Below are positions 6,912 to 13,877 of a stretch of 13,877 nucleotides of DNA, piece by piece. The stretch is from an uncultured Gammaproteobacteria bacterium (lineage in GTDB: Bacteria; Pseudomonadota; Gammaproteobacteria; CAIUAS01): the NCBI GenBank assembly GCA_903897205.1, contig CAIUAS010000281.1:1-13877 (forward strand), written 5' to 3'. How positions within the stretch are numbered: the stretch's first letter is position 1; every line of letters starts with the position of its first letter. The notes below the pieces were generated by a model. The model was not told the DNA's origin. It was given only the letters and a program-made list of their open reading frames with translations, and did no database searches. The translations under genes were made by a program, and so were the position numbers.

Positions 6912-7849
6912 TTTTAGTGATTGCTGAACATGATAATAAGCATTTAAAACCGGCGACCTTAAATGTTATTACGGCGGCTAGTAAATTCAATGAAGATATT
7001 AGCTTGCTGGTAGCTGGTTCGAACTGTGAAAAGGTAGCGGTACAATGTGCGCAAATAGAGGGAGTAGCAAAAGTTATTTTGGCTGATGCACCTTGCTATG
7101 AACATCAATTGCCCGAAAATTTATCTGCCTTAATTGTTGGATTAGCTAACTCCTATCATTATATTTTGGCGCCAGCGACTACTTTTGGTAAAAACTTTTT
7201 GCCAAGAGCCGCTGCTTTATTAAATATGGCGCCTATTACTGATGTGCTTGAGATTATTGCAAAAGATATTTTTGTAAGGCCTATTTACGCAGGAAATGCA
7301 TTAGCTACCATACAATTAACGGCAGCTATTAAATTATTAACGATTCGTCCGACTGCATTTGCAGCAGCGCACACGCTTCAAGCCAGTGCGCCAATAGAAA
7401 AATGCGCATTAGTAGAAAACACTGAGTTAAGTACTTTTATTAAGGAAGAATTAACGCAATCGGTACGGCCTGAATTATCCGCTGCTAAAATAGTTGTATC
7501 CGGTGGGCGCGGCATGCAAAGCGCTGAAAACTTTAAACACTTAGAGGAATTAGCCGATTGTTTAGGTGCAGCAGTGGGAGCATCGCGAGCGGCGGTTGAT
7601 GCCGGTTTTGTCCCCAATGATTATCAAGTGGGCCAAACAGGAAAAATAGTGGCGCCGCAACTTTATATCGCGATAGGAATTTCAGGAGCAATACAACATT
7701 TGGCAGGAATGAAAGACAGTAAAACTATTGTGGCAATCAACAAAGATCCAGATGCGCCTATTTTTCAAATCGCTGATTATGGACTGGTTGGAGATTTATT
7801 CGAAATAATCCCCGCCTTAATAACAGCGCTAACAAAATTAAAACAATGA
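6908..7849 (+). CDS. etfA: Electron transfer flavoprotein alpha subunit
   Basis: The alpha subunit holds most of the FAD contacts of the ETF heterodimer. The protein is 313 residues, normal for the family. The N-terminal domain (about 1-180) carries ILAPATTFGKNFLPRAAALL. The C-terminal FAD domain has KIVVSGGRGMQSAENF (about 194-209), AAVGASRAAVDAGFVPNDYQ, then VGQTGKIVAPQLYIAIGISG and IQHLAGMKDSKTIVAINKD (about 241-280), which fits the ETF-alpha signature, and IFQIADYGLVGDLFEIIP. A GGGAG site lies about 8 nt before the ATG, inside the etfB end. The gdh gene follows after 43 bp without a terminator, so part of the transcript may read on. All residues expected for FAD binding seem present. Confidence 0.97.
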   Translation: MILVIAEHDNKHLKPATLNVITAASKFNEDISLLVAGSNCEKVAVQCAQIEGVAKVILADAPCYEHQLPENLSALIVGLANSYHYILAPATTFGKNFLPRAAALLNMAPITDVLEIIAKDIFVRPIYAGNALATIQLTAAIKLLTIRPTAFAAAHTLQASAPIEKCALVENTELSTFIKEELTQSVRPELSAAKIVVSGGRGMQSAENFKHLEELADCLGAAVGASRAAVDAGFVPNDYQVGQTGKIVAPQLYIAIGISGAIQHLAGMKDSKTIVAINKDPDAPIFQIADYGLVGDLFEIIPALITALTKLKQ

Positions 7850-7892
7850 TGAAAAAGCCAACAGGCCGCACATTTTTAATAGAGATATCAAT

Positions 7893-10800
7893 ATGAAAAA
7901 AGATGAAGATAAACAAAATGCACGCCAGCTAGCTATTCAGAAAATTTTGGCGTTGGTTGAAAAAAAAATGCCAGCACAATTTGAATTGATTAGTAAATTT
8001 GTCAGCAGTTATTACTCGAATATTTCTGAAGAAGATCTCATATTTCGCAATGTTGAAGATCTCTATGGCGGTATGCTTTCACACTGGAATTTATTTTACC
8101 AGCGCAAACCGGCCGAGTGTAAAATTCATATCTATAATCCGCATTATGAACAATCAGGTTGGCAATCTACGCACACTATTGTAGAAATGGTTAGTGTTGA
8201 TATGCCATTTTTAGTCGATTCCATGCGTATGGAAATTATGCGTGCTGGTTTAGGTATTCACTTTATGATCCATTTTGGTGGATTAAAAGTGGTACGAGAT
8301 AATGAAGGGCGTATTACAAAAATTTTAGCAGAAACAGAAGCTAATAATGCTGAAAATTATCTCACGGAAGCGGCTATTTTTATTGAAATAGATCGACAAT
8401 CTGATCCTGAAGTTTTGCAAAAATTACAAAGTAACTTATATAGAGTGCTTGGTGATGTGGGGAGCGCAGTGACTGATTGGGCGCAAATGCGCGCTCGTAT
8501 GGAAGAAGTGCTGGCCGATTTAAACAATAATCCGCCGCCATTTGATCCAGTCGAAATTCAAGAATCAAAAGATTTTCTGCAATGGTTATTAGATAATCAT
8601 TTTACCTTTTTAGGTTGTCGTGATTATGAAATTACAGGCGCGGGCGCTGATTTAGGTTTAAAACTGGTTGCAGGCACCGGTTTAGGGGTATTAAGAGATG
8701 AAAGTAAAAGTTTAGGTCTCAGAAAATTTTCTTCTTTGCCGGCAGCAGCGCGTGAACTAGCAGTAGCGCCACAAATATTAGTTATTTCAAAAACGAATAC
8801 CAAAGCGACTATTCACCGCCCAGTCTACACCGATTATATCGGCATAAAATGTTTTGATGCGAAAGGTAATCCTTGTGGTGAACGCCGTTTTATTGGTTTG
8901 TTTACCTCAACTGTTTATAACAGCCACCCAATGGCTATACCTTTTGTTCGGCGTAAAGTTGAAATTGTTTTGCAGAATTCTAAATTATCGCCTAATGGAC
9001 ATAATGGTAAAGGATTAGTGGATATTTTAGCAACGTTGCCGCGCGATGATTTATTCCAAGCAAACACCCAAGAATTAAACGACTTAGCATTAGCTATTTT
9101 ACACATTCAGCAACGTCCTAGAGTTCGTTTATTTGTGCGCCGCGACGCCTTTGGTCGTTTTGTATCTTGCTTGGTTTATGTGCCTCGCGAAAAGTTTACG
9201 ACTGAACTGCGGCAAAGCATTCAAGAAATATTGGTGCAAGCATTTAATGGTTTAGAAATTAATTATTCGCCATTATTTTCAGAAGCCATGTTAGCGCGCT
9301 TGCATTTTTTAATTCGTACGGATCCCAAAGTTGAATTGAATTATGATGTCAAAGTGATTGAAGCTAATATTGCCGAAGCTGCCCGCAGCTGGTTAGACGA
9401 ATTGAATGAGCAAGTACTTGATTACTATGGTGAAGAAAAAGGTATAGCGCTTATTAATAAATACACCAAAGCTTTCCCTGCTAGTTATCAAGAAGATTTT
9501 TCCGTACGTACAGCAGTATATGATATTGAACATATGGAAAAATTATCCGCCGCACATCCATTAGAAATAAGTTTTTATCGTTCGCTTGATGAGCCTTCGA
9601 ATTATTTACACCTTAAATTATTCCAATTTAATGTACCTATCGCGCTTTCAGATGTCTTACCTATGTTGGAAAATATGGGATTAAGGGTAATCGCTGAACG
9701 GCCACATGAAATTATCCTTAAAAATGATACCTATGTTTGGATCAATGATTTTAGTTTGATTTATAATCAAGACGAAGAACTGGATGTTGAGCAAGTTAGA
9801 GTAATATTTGAAGAAGCATTTACCCAAATATGGTTGGGTATTGTTGAAAACGATGGTTTTAATCGCTTAGTATTAAGTGCTAAATTAACCTGGCGCGAAG
9901 TAACAGTGTTGCGTGCCTATACTAAATATTTACGTCAGATAGGTTTTACTTTTAGCCAAAATTATATTGAAGAAACTTTAGCGAAATATCCTGATATTGC
10001 TAGAAAAATAATTGATTTCTTTAACCAACGATTTAATCCCGCTTTATTTAGTGCTCGAACCGAAGCCATTGTGGAAGAAATTCTGCAAAGCTTAAGAAGT
10101 GCTTTAAATAATGTCGCTAATTTAGATGATGATCGTATTTTGCGACGTTTAGTTGAAGCCATGAAAGCCACGCTCAGAACCAATAATTTTCAGAAAGATA
10201 AAGCAGGGGATAATAAAGCCTGGTTGTCATTTAAATTAAATTCCAATCAAATTTCCGATATGCCATTGCCACGGCCATTATTTGAAATATTTGTTTATTC
10301 ACCTCGTGTAGAAGGTATACATTTACGGGCGGGTAAAGTGGCGCGTGGCGGTATTCGTTGGTCTGATCGCCGAGAAGATTTCCGTACAGAAGTATTAGGT
10401 TTAATGAAAGCGCAGCAAGTTAAAAATGCGGTGATTATACCGTCTGGCGCCAAGGGTGGTTTTGTCGTCAAAAATCTGCCAGTCGATGGCACACGTGAAG
10501 CCATCATGGAAGAAGTTATTAATTGTTATCAAACGTTTATTCGTGGTTTGTTAGATATTACTGATAATATACAAAACGGCGATCTGATTTCTCCCCCTAA
10601 TACAGTTCGTTATGATGAGAATGATCCTTACTTAGTAGTAGCGGCCGATAAAGGCACGGCAACATTTTCCGATATCGCCAATGCTATTTCCAGTGAATAT
10701 AACTTTTGGTTAGGTGATGCTTTTGCTTCCGGTGGTAGCGCTGGTTATGACCATAAAAAGATGGCTATTACTGCACGTGGTGCCTGGGAATCGGTTAAGC

Positions 10801-12788
10801 GTCATTTAAGAACTTTGAATATCGATCCGGAAAAACAAGATTTTACCGTAATAGGTATTGGTGATATGGCCGGTGATGTATTCGGCAATGGCATGTTGCG
10901 CTCACGCCATCTTAAATTAATTGGTGCCTTTAATCATATGCATATTTTCTTAGATCCTAATCCAGACACGGAGAAAAGTTTTATCGAGCGTGAACGTTTA
11001 TTTAATTTACCGCGTTCTACCTGGGATGATTATAAGGCCGAATTAATTTCTCAAGGCGGCGGTATCTATAAACGTTCAGCTAAATCAATTCCTGTTTCTG
11101 CACCAATAAAGCAATTATTAGGTATCACCGATGATGCGCTTGAACCCAATCAATTAATTAAAGCCATGCTAAAAGCAGAAGTCGATTTGCTATGGAATGG
11201 CGGCATTGGCACCTATGTAAAAGCGAGTTCTGAAACTCATGGTAATGTAGGCGATCGCAGTAATGATGCTTTGCGGGTGAATGGTAATGAACTGCGTTGT
11301 CAATCGGTAGGTGAGGGCGGTAATTTAGGCTTCACTCAATTAGGGCGAATTGAATATGCTTTAAAAGGCGGATTAATTTATACTGATTTTATTGATAACT
11401 CTGCTGGTGTAGATTGCTCGGATCATGAAGTTAATATCAAAATATTACTCAATGATGTGATTACCGCAGGTGATATGACCATAAAACAGCGTAACCAATT
11501 ATTAGCTGAAATGACGGATGAAATAGCTGAATTAGTATTAGAAGATAATTATCAGCAGACCCGTGTTATTAGCTTAGCGGCATCACAAGCTATTTATGAT
11601 TTTGAGCTTTACCACCGTTATCTCGATGCGCTAGATAAATCAGGTAAGTTAGATCGTGAATTAGAATATTTGCCAGATGATAAAATATTATTAGAACGCA
11701 AACTGGCAGGAAAAGGTTTAACAAGTCCAGAGATTGCTATTTTATTAGCGTATACAAAAATGATTATAAAGGCGGAGTTGCTTAATTCAGATGCACCGGA
11801 AGATGCCTACCTTTCTAATATTATTAAAACAGAATTTCCAAAACCGCTGCGCGAGAAATATCGCAGTCAAATGACAAATCATAAATTGCGCCGTGAAATT
11901 ATCGCTACGCAATGGAGTAGCAGAATGGTTAATGATATGGGAATTACCTTTGTGCATCGCATGCAAACCGAAACGGGAGGGAGTAGCATTCCCGCTATTT
12001 TACGCGCCTATGTTATTGCGCGCGATGTGTTTGGAATCACTGAATTAATTCAGCTTATTGAAGCGTTGAATTATCAAATTGCTAGCGAAATTTGTTATAC
12101 TATGATGGCGCAGGTAGCCCGCTTAGCACGGCGTGCCGCCCGCTGGTTTTTACGCAGCAGGCGTGATCACTTAAGCGATATTACGGGGGCGATTGAATGC
12201 TTTAAAGAAGGCATTCAAATGTTTAATGGCCAGTTATCAGATTTATTAGTGGGCGATGTACGTGAGCAATGGGAGCATACTTTGCAGCAATTTCAAGCGG
12301 TGGGTGTGCAGGCCGACACAGCAGCCCGTTTAGCTAGTATAGGTGTGCAATATACTTTATTAGATGTGATTGAAGCCGCCACAGAAAATAATTTACCAAT
12401 CGATAAGTTTGCTGCTGTTTATTTTGCCTTGGGTGAAAAGCTTGAGTTAGCATGGCTACGCGAACGTATGACGACGTTACCAACAACAACCTATTGGGAT
12501 TTTCTGGCGCGAGCTAGCTTGCGTGATGATTTAGACGCGCAACAACGTAATATCACTATTGCTGTTTTACAATCGAGCGCTAAGCAAGACACGACTACAC
12601 AATTAGAAGGTTGGCTGAGCAAACATGAAAGTTTCTTAACCCGTTGGCACCAATTATTAGCTGAGTTAAGAAACGCGCCTGCCTTGGAATTTATTATGTT
12701 TTCAGTGGTTATTCGTGAGCTAGTAGAGCTTGTTCCAGTGACTAAGCCGATTGCTAAAACAGCGATATTGAAGGCTAAAAAGCAGTAG
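7893..12788 (+). CDS. gdhB: NAD-specific glutamate dehydrogenase, large (about 180 kDa) class
   Basis: This enzyme oxidatively deaminates glutamate to 2-oxoglutarate with NAD, feeding amino-acid carbon into the TCA cycle. The 1631-residue length is typical of the large bacterial class and rules out the common 450-residue GDH. The long N-terminal half (about 1-700) is the regulatory part with ACT-like segments, for example SFYRSLDEPSNYLHLKLFQ. The catalytic core follows: HLRAGKVARGGIRWSDRRED (RGGIRW from residue 818), KNAVIIPSGAKGGFVVK (Lys854), then the NAD-binding GIGDMAGDVFGNGML from about 988, and LLWNGGIGTYVKAS with VGEGGNLGFTQLGRIEY. A helical C-terminal domain completes it. The ATG has only a weak AGAGAT site upstream. 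The frame is intact throughout. The symbol follows common use for this class; gdh2 or gdh are also used. A strong hairpin follows the stop. Confidence 0.96.
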   Translation: MKKDEDKQNARQLAIQKILALVEKKMPAQFELISKFVSSYYSNISEEDLIFRNVEDLYGGMLSHWNLFYQRKPAECKIHIYNPHYEQSGWQSTHTIVEMVSVDMPFLVDSMRMEIMRAGLGIHFMIHFGGLKVVRDNEGRITKILAETEANNAENYLTEAAIFIEIDRQSDPEVLQKLQSNLYRVLGDVGSAVTDWAQMRARMEEVLADLNNNPPPFDPVEIQESKDFLQWLLDNHFTFLGCRDYEITGAGADLGLKLVAGTGLGVLRDESKSLGLRKFSSLPAAARELAVAPQILVISKTNTKATIHRPVYTDYIGIKCFDAKGNPCGERRFIGLFTSTVYNSHPMAIPFVRRKVEIVLQNSKLSPNGHNGKGLVDILATLPRDDLFQANTQELNDLALAILHIQQRPRVRLFVRRDAFGRFVSCLVYVPREKFTTELRQSIQEILVQAFNGLEINYSPLFSEAMLARLHFLIRTDPKVELNYDVKVIEANIAEAARSWLDELNEQVLDYYGEEKGIALINKYTKAFPASYQEDFSVRTAVYDIEHMEKLSAAHPLEISFYRSLDEPSNYLHLKLFQFNVPIALSDVLPMLENMGLRVIAERPHEIILKNDTYVWINDFSLIYNQDEELDVEQVRVIFEEAFTQIWLGIVENDGFNRLVLSAKLTWREVTVLRAYTKYLRQIGFTFSQNYIEETLAKYPDIARKIIDFFNQRFNPALFSARTEAIVEEILQSLRSALNNVANLDDDRILRRLVEAMKATLRTNNFQKDKAGDNKAWLSFKLNSNQISDMPLPRPLFEIFVYSPRVEGIHLRAGKVARGGIRWSDRREDFRTEVLGLMKAQQVKNAVIIPSGAKGGFVVKNLPVDGTREAIMEEVINCYQTFIRGLLDITDNIQNGDLISPPNTVRYDENDPYLVVAADKGTATFSDIANAISSEYNFWLGDAFASGGSAGYDHKKMAITARGAWESVKRHLRTLNIDPEKQDFTVIGIGDMAGDVFGNGMLRSRHLKLIGAFNHMHIFLDPNPDTEKSFIERERLFNLPRSTWDDYKAELISQGGGIYKRSAKSIPVSAPIKQLLGITDDALEPNQLIKAMLKAEVDLLWNGGIGTYVKASSETHGNVGDRSNDALRVNGNELRCQSVGEGGNLGFTQLGRIEYALKGGLIYTDFIDNSAGVDCSDHEVNIKILLNDVITAGDMTIKQRNQLLAEMTDEIAELVLEDNYQQTRVISLAASQAIYDFELYHRYLDALDKSGKLDRELEYLPDDKILLERKLAGKGLTSPEIAILLAYTKMIIKAELLNSDAPEDAYLSNIIKTEFPKPLREKYRSQMTNHKLRREIIATQWSSRMVNDMGITFVHRMQTETGGSSIPAILRAYVIARDVFGITELIQLIEALNYQIASEICYTMMAQVARLARRAARWFLRSRRDHLSDITGAIECFKEGIQMFNGQLSDLLVGDVREQWEHTLQQFQAVGVQADTAARLASIGVQYTLLDVIEAATENNLPIDKFAAVYFALGEKLELAWLRERMTTLPTTTYWDFLARASLRDDLDAQQRNITIAVLQSSAKQDTTTQLEGWLSKHESFLTRWHQLLAELRNAPALEFIMFSVVIRELVELVPVTKPIAKTAILKAKKQ

Positions 12789-12806
12789 ATATCACTTCCT
12801 CACCAT

Positions 12807-12860
12807 ACTTAAGTAAATGGCTGCTATATCGAAAGGTTTGGCAGCCATGCCTTAAGTTTT
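12807..12860 (+). terminator. Two-tier hairpin after gdhB, probable terminator
   Basis: An outer 7-bp stem (ACTTAAG 12807-12813 with CTTAAGT 12851-12857) and an inner perfect 8-bp stem (ATGGCTGC 12817-12824 with GCAGCCAT 12841-12848) are separated by a 3/2-nt internal loop and enclose a 16-nt loop. A run of four T ends at 12860. The inner stem is G/C-rich compared with its surroundings. The T-run is short, so termination may be partial. It begins 18 nt after the gdhB stop and is the only strong hairpin of this kind found in the window. Confidence 0.6.
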
Positions 12861-12873
12861 ACGCAAAATGAAT

Positions 12874-12879
12874 TATAAT
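12874..12879 (+). promoter_or_regulatory. Candidate -10 box for dnaE
   Basis: A perfect TATAAT lies 17 nt before the dnaE ATG. The matching -35 position (about 12851-12857) reads CTTAAGT, a poor match, and it falls inside the 3' arm of the hairpin. Transcription would start near 12886, leaving only about 11 nt of leader. AT-rich DNA produces such boxes by chance, so this is tentative. Confidence 0.35.
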
Positions 12880-12896
12880 TATTCCTGGCTTATTTT

Positions 12897-13877
12897 ATGC
12901 AACCATCATTCGTACATTTGCGCTTACACAGTGAATATTCCTTAAGCGATGGTTTGATCCGTATTGAGGATTTAACGGATGCGGTGGCAAAAGCGGAAAT
13001 GCCAGCGGTCGCTTTAACTGATTACAATAATTTATTTGCAACGGTTAAGTTTTATAAAGCAGCGCTGAAATCAGGCGTGAAGCCAATCATTGGAATCGAC
13101 TGTTGTATTGAAAATCCTGCCGCACCAAAGCAACCCACGCGTTTAACCTTGCTTTGTCAGAATAAACAAGGTTATTTAAATCTTACTTGTTTGATTTCCC
13201 GCGCTTATATCGAGGGCCAAGAAAGCGGCACACCTATTATTCAAAAAGCCTGGTTGACAGGCGCTTGCGATGGTTTAATTGCCTTATCAGGCGCGCGTGA
13301 AGGTGACATTGGGCAAGCATTATTAGCAAAAAAATATGAATTAGCCACGCAACTATTGCAAGAGTGGAAAACATTATTTCCTGAGCGATTTTATTTAGAA
13401 ATACAGCGTACTGGCCGCGTCAATGAAGAAGAGTATTTGCATGATGTTGTCGAATTGGCGCAGCAGCAGGATCTGCCTGTGGTGGCAACCAATGATGTAC
13501 GTTTTTTAACGGCAGATGATTTTGATGCGCATGAAGCACGTGTGTGTATTCATGGTGGTTATATTTTAAATGATCCAAAACGACCACGGCCTTATAGTTC
13601 TCAGCAATATTTGCGAACGCCGAAAGAAATGGAGCAGTTATTTGCGGATATACCGGAAGCATTAGCCAATAGCGTAGAAATTGCAAAACGTTGTAATTTA
13701 GCAATGATATTTGGCAAATCTTATTTGCCAAATTTTCCTATTCCATCTGGCATGACGGCTGAAACTTATTTAATACATCAAGCCGAAGAAGGCTTAAAAA
13801 AACGTTTAACGGTTTTATTAAATCCTTCAGCAGACGATTACCAAAAAAAATCTCAAGAATATGCGGAGCGGTTGCAA
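12897..13877 (+). CDS. dnaE: DNA polymerase III alpha subunit (partial, N-terminal part)
   Basis: This is the replicative polymerase catalytic subunit. Only the first 327 codons, of about 1160 usual, are in the window, with the frame open to the right edge. The start MQPSFVHLRLHSEYSLSDG is the classic DnaE PHP-domain opening. It is followed by ALTDYNNLFATVKFYKAA, GVKPIIGID, VVATNDVRFLTADDFDAHEA and RTPKEMEQLFADIPEALANS, all typical DnaE segments in the right order. The PHP domain contacts the polymerase core and can proofread in some bacteria. The polymerase palm with its catalytic aspartates lies outside the window. No Shine-Dalgarno sequence is visible before the ATG, which is nevertheless well placed because the conserved PHP motif begins a few residues later. 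It is separated from gdhB by a hairpin, so it likely has its own promoter. Confidence 0.96.
   Translation, partial: MQPSFVHLRLHSEYSLSDGLIRIEDLTDAVAKAEMPAVALTDYNNLFATVKFYKAALKSGVKPIIGIDCCIENPAAPKQPTRLTLLCQNKQGYLNLTCLISRAYIEGQESGTPIIQKAWLTGACDGLIALSGAREGDIGQALLAKKYELATQLLQEWKTLFPERFYLEIQRTGRVNEEEYLHDVVELAQQQDLPVVATNDVRFLTADDFDAHEARVCIHGGYILNDPKRPRPYSSQQYLRTPKEMEQLFADIPEALANSVEIAKRCNLAMIFGKSYLPNFPIPSGMTAETYLIHQAEEGLKKRLTVLLNPSADDYQKKSQEYAERLQ

Noticed and set aside
12868..12945. Upstream ATG and 25-codon reading frame overlapping the dnaE start
   Set aside because: It is out of frame with dnaE, has no ribosome site, and its translation shows nothing recognisable, so it is not a convincing leader peptide.
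13420..13731. 103-codon minus-strand ORF inside dnaE
   Set aside because: It is antisense to conserved DnaE sequence, and its His-rich translation is typical of a shadow frame.

Overview
The window looks like chromosomal DNA from an AT-rich gammaproteobacterium, with some signs of a host-associated lifestyle. The housekeeping proteins (electron-transfer flavoprotein and its quinone oxidoreductase, the very large NAD-dependent glutamate dehydrogenase, and the DNA polymerase III alpha subunit) read as ordinary proteobacterial members of their families. An F-box-like protein with two membrane segments, a domain type that is eukaryotic in origin, points toward an intracellular bacterium such as a member of the Legionellales. 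That placement is an inference; no rRNA or other taxonomic marker is present.

Region 1 (1-2911, minus strand) carries three genes that read leftward: an SRPBCC/START-fold protein, a FabH-like (KAS III) thiolase-fold enzyme, and a thiamine-pyrophosphate enzyme of the acetolactate-synthase family that runs off the left edge. The last two are 19 bp apart. The set looks like part of a small biosynthetic operon making an unknown acyl-derived or ketone product. The KAS III-like enzyme keeps the nucleophilic Cys and the late Asn but appears to have Asn where the catalytic His should be.

Region 2 (2912-4429) starts with about 550 bp that have no convincing gene, only a small inverted/direct repeat block and one doubtful short ORF. 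It is followed by the plus-strand gene for the F-box/two-TM protein, which is visibly more AT-rich than its neighbours and a plausible translocated effector.

Region 3 (4430-12788) is an energy and amino-acid catabolism block. ETF-quinone oxidoreductase (minus strand) diverges from etfB-etfA (plus strand, 4-bp start/stop overlap). The 1631-residue NAD-glutamate dehydrogenase follows etfA after 43 bp with no visible terminator. EtfAB collects electrons from acyl-CoA and other dehydrogenases, ETF-QO passes them to ubiquinone, and GDH feeds glutamate carbon into the TCA cycle, so the block suits growth on fatty acids and amino acids.

Region 4 (12789-13877) has a strong two-tier hairpin after gdh, then a perfect TATAAT just upstream of dnaE. 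The dnaE gene starts at 12897 and runs off the right edge with only its PHP-domain end present. I saw no tRNA, rRNA, CRISPR array, insertion sequence or transposase.
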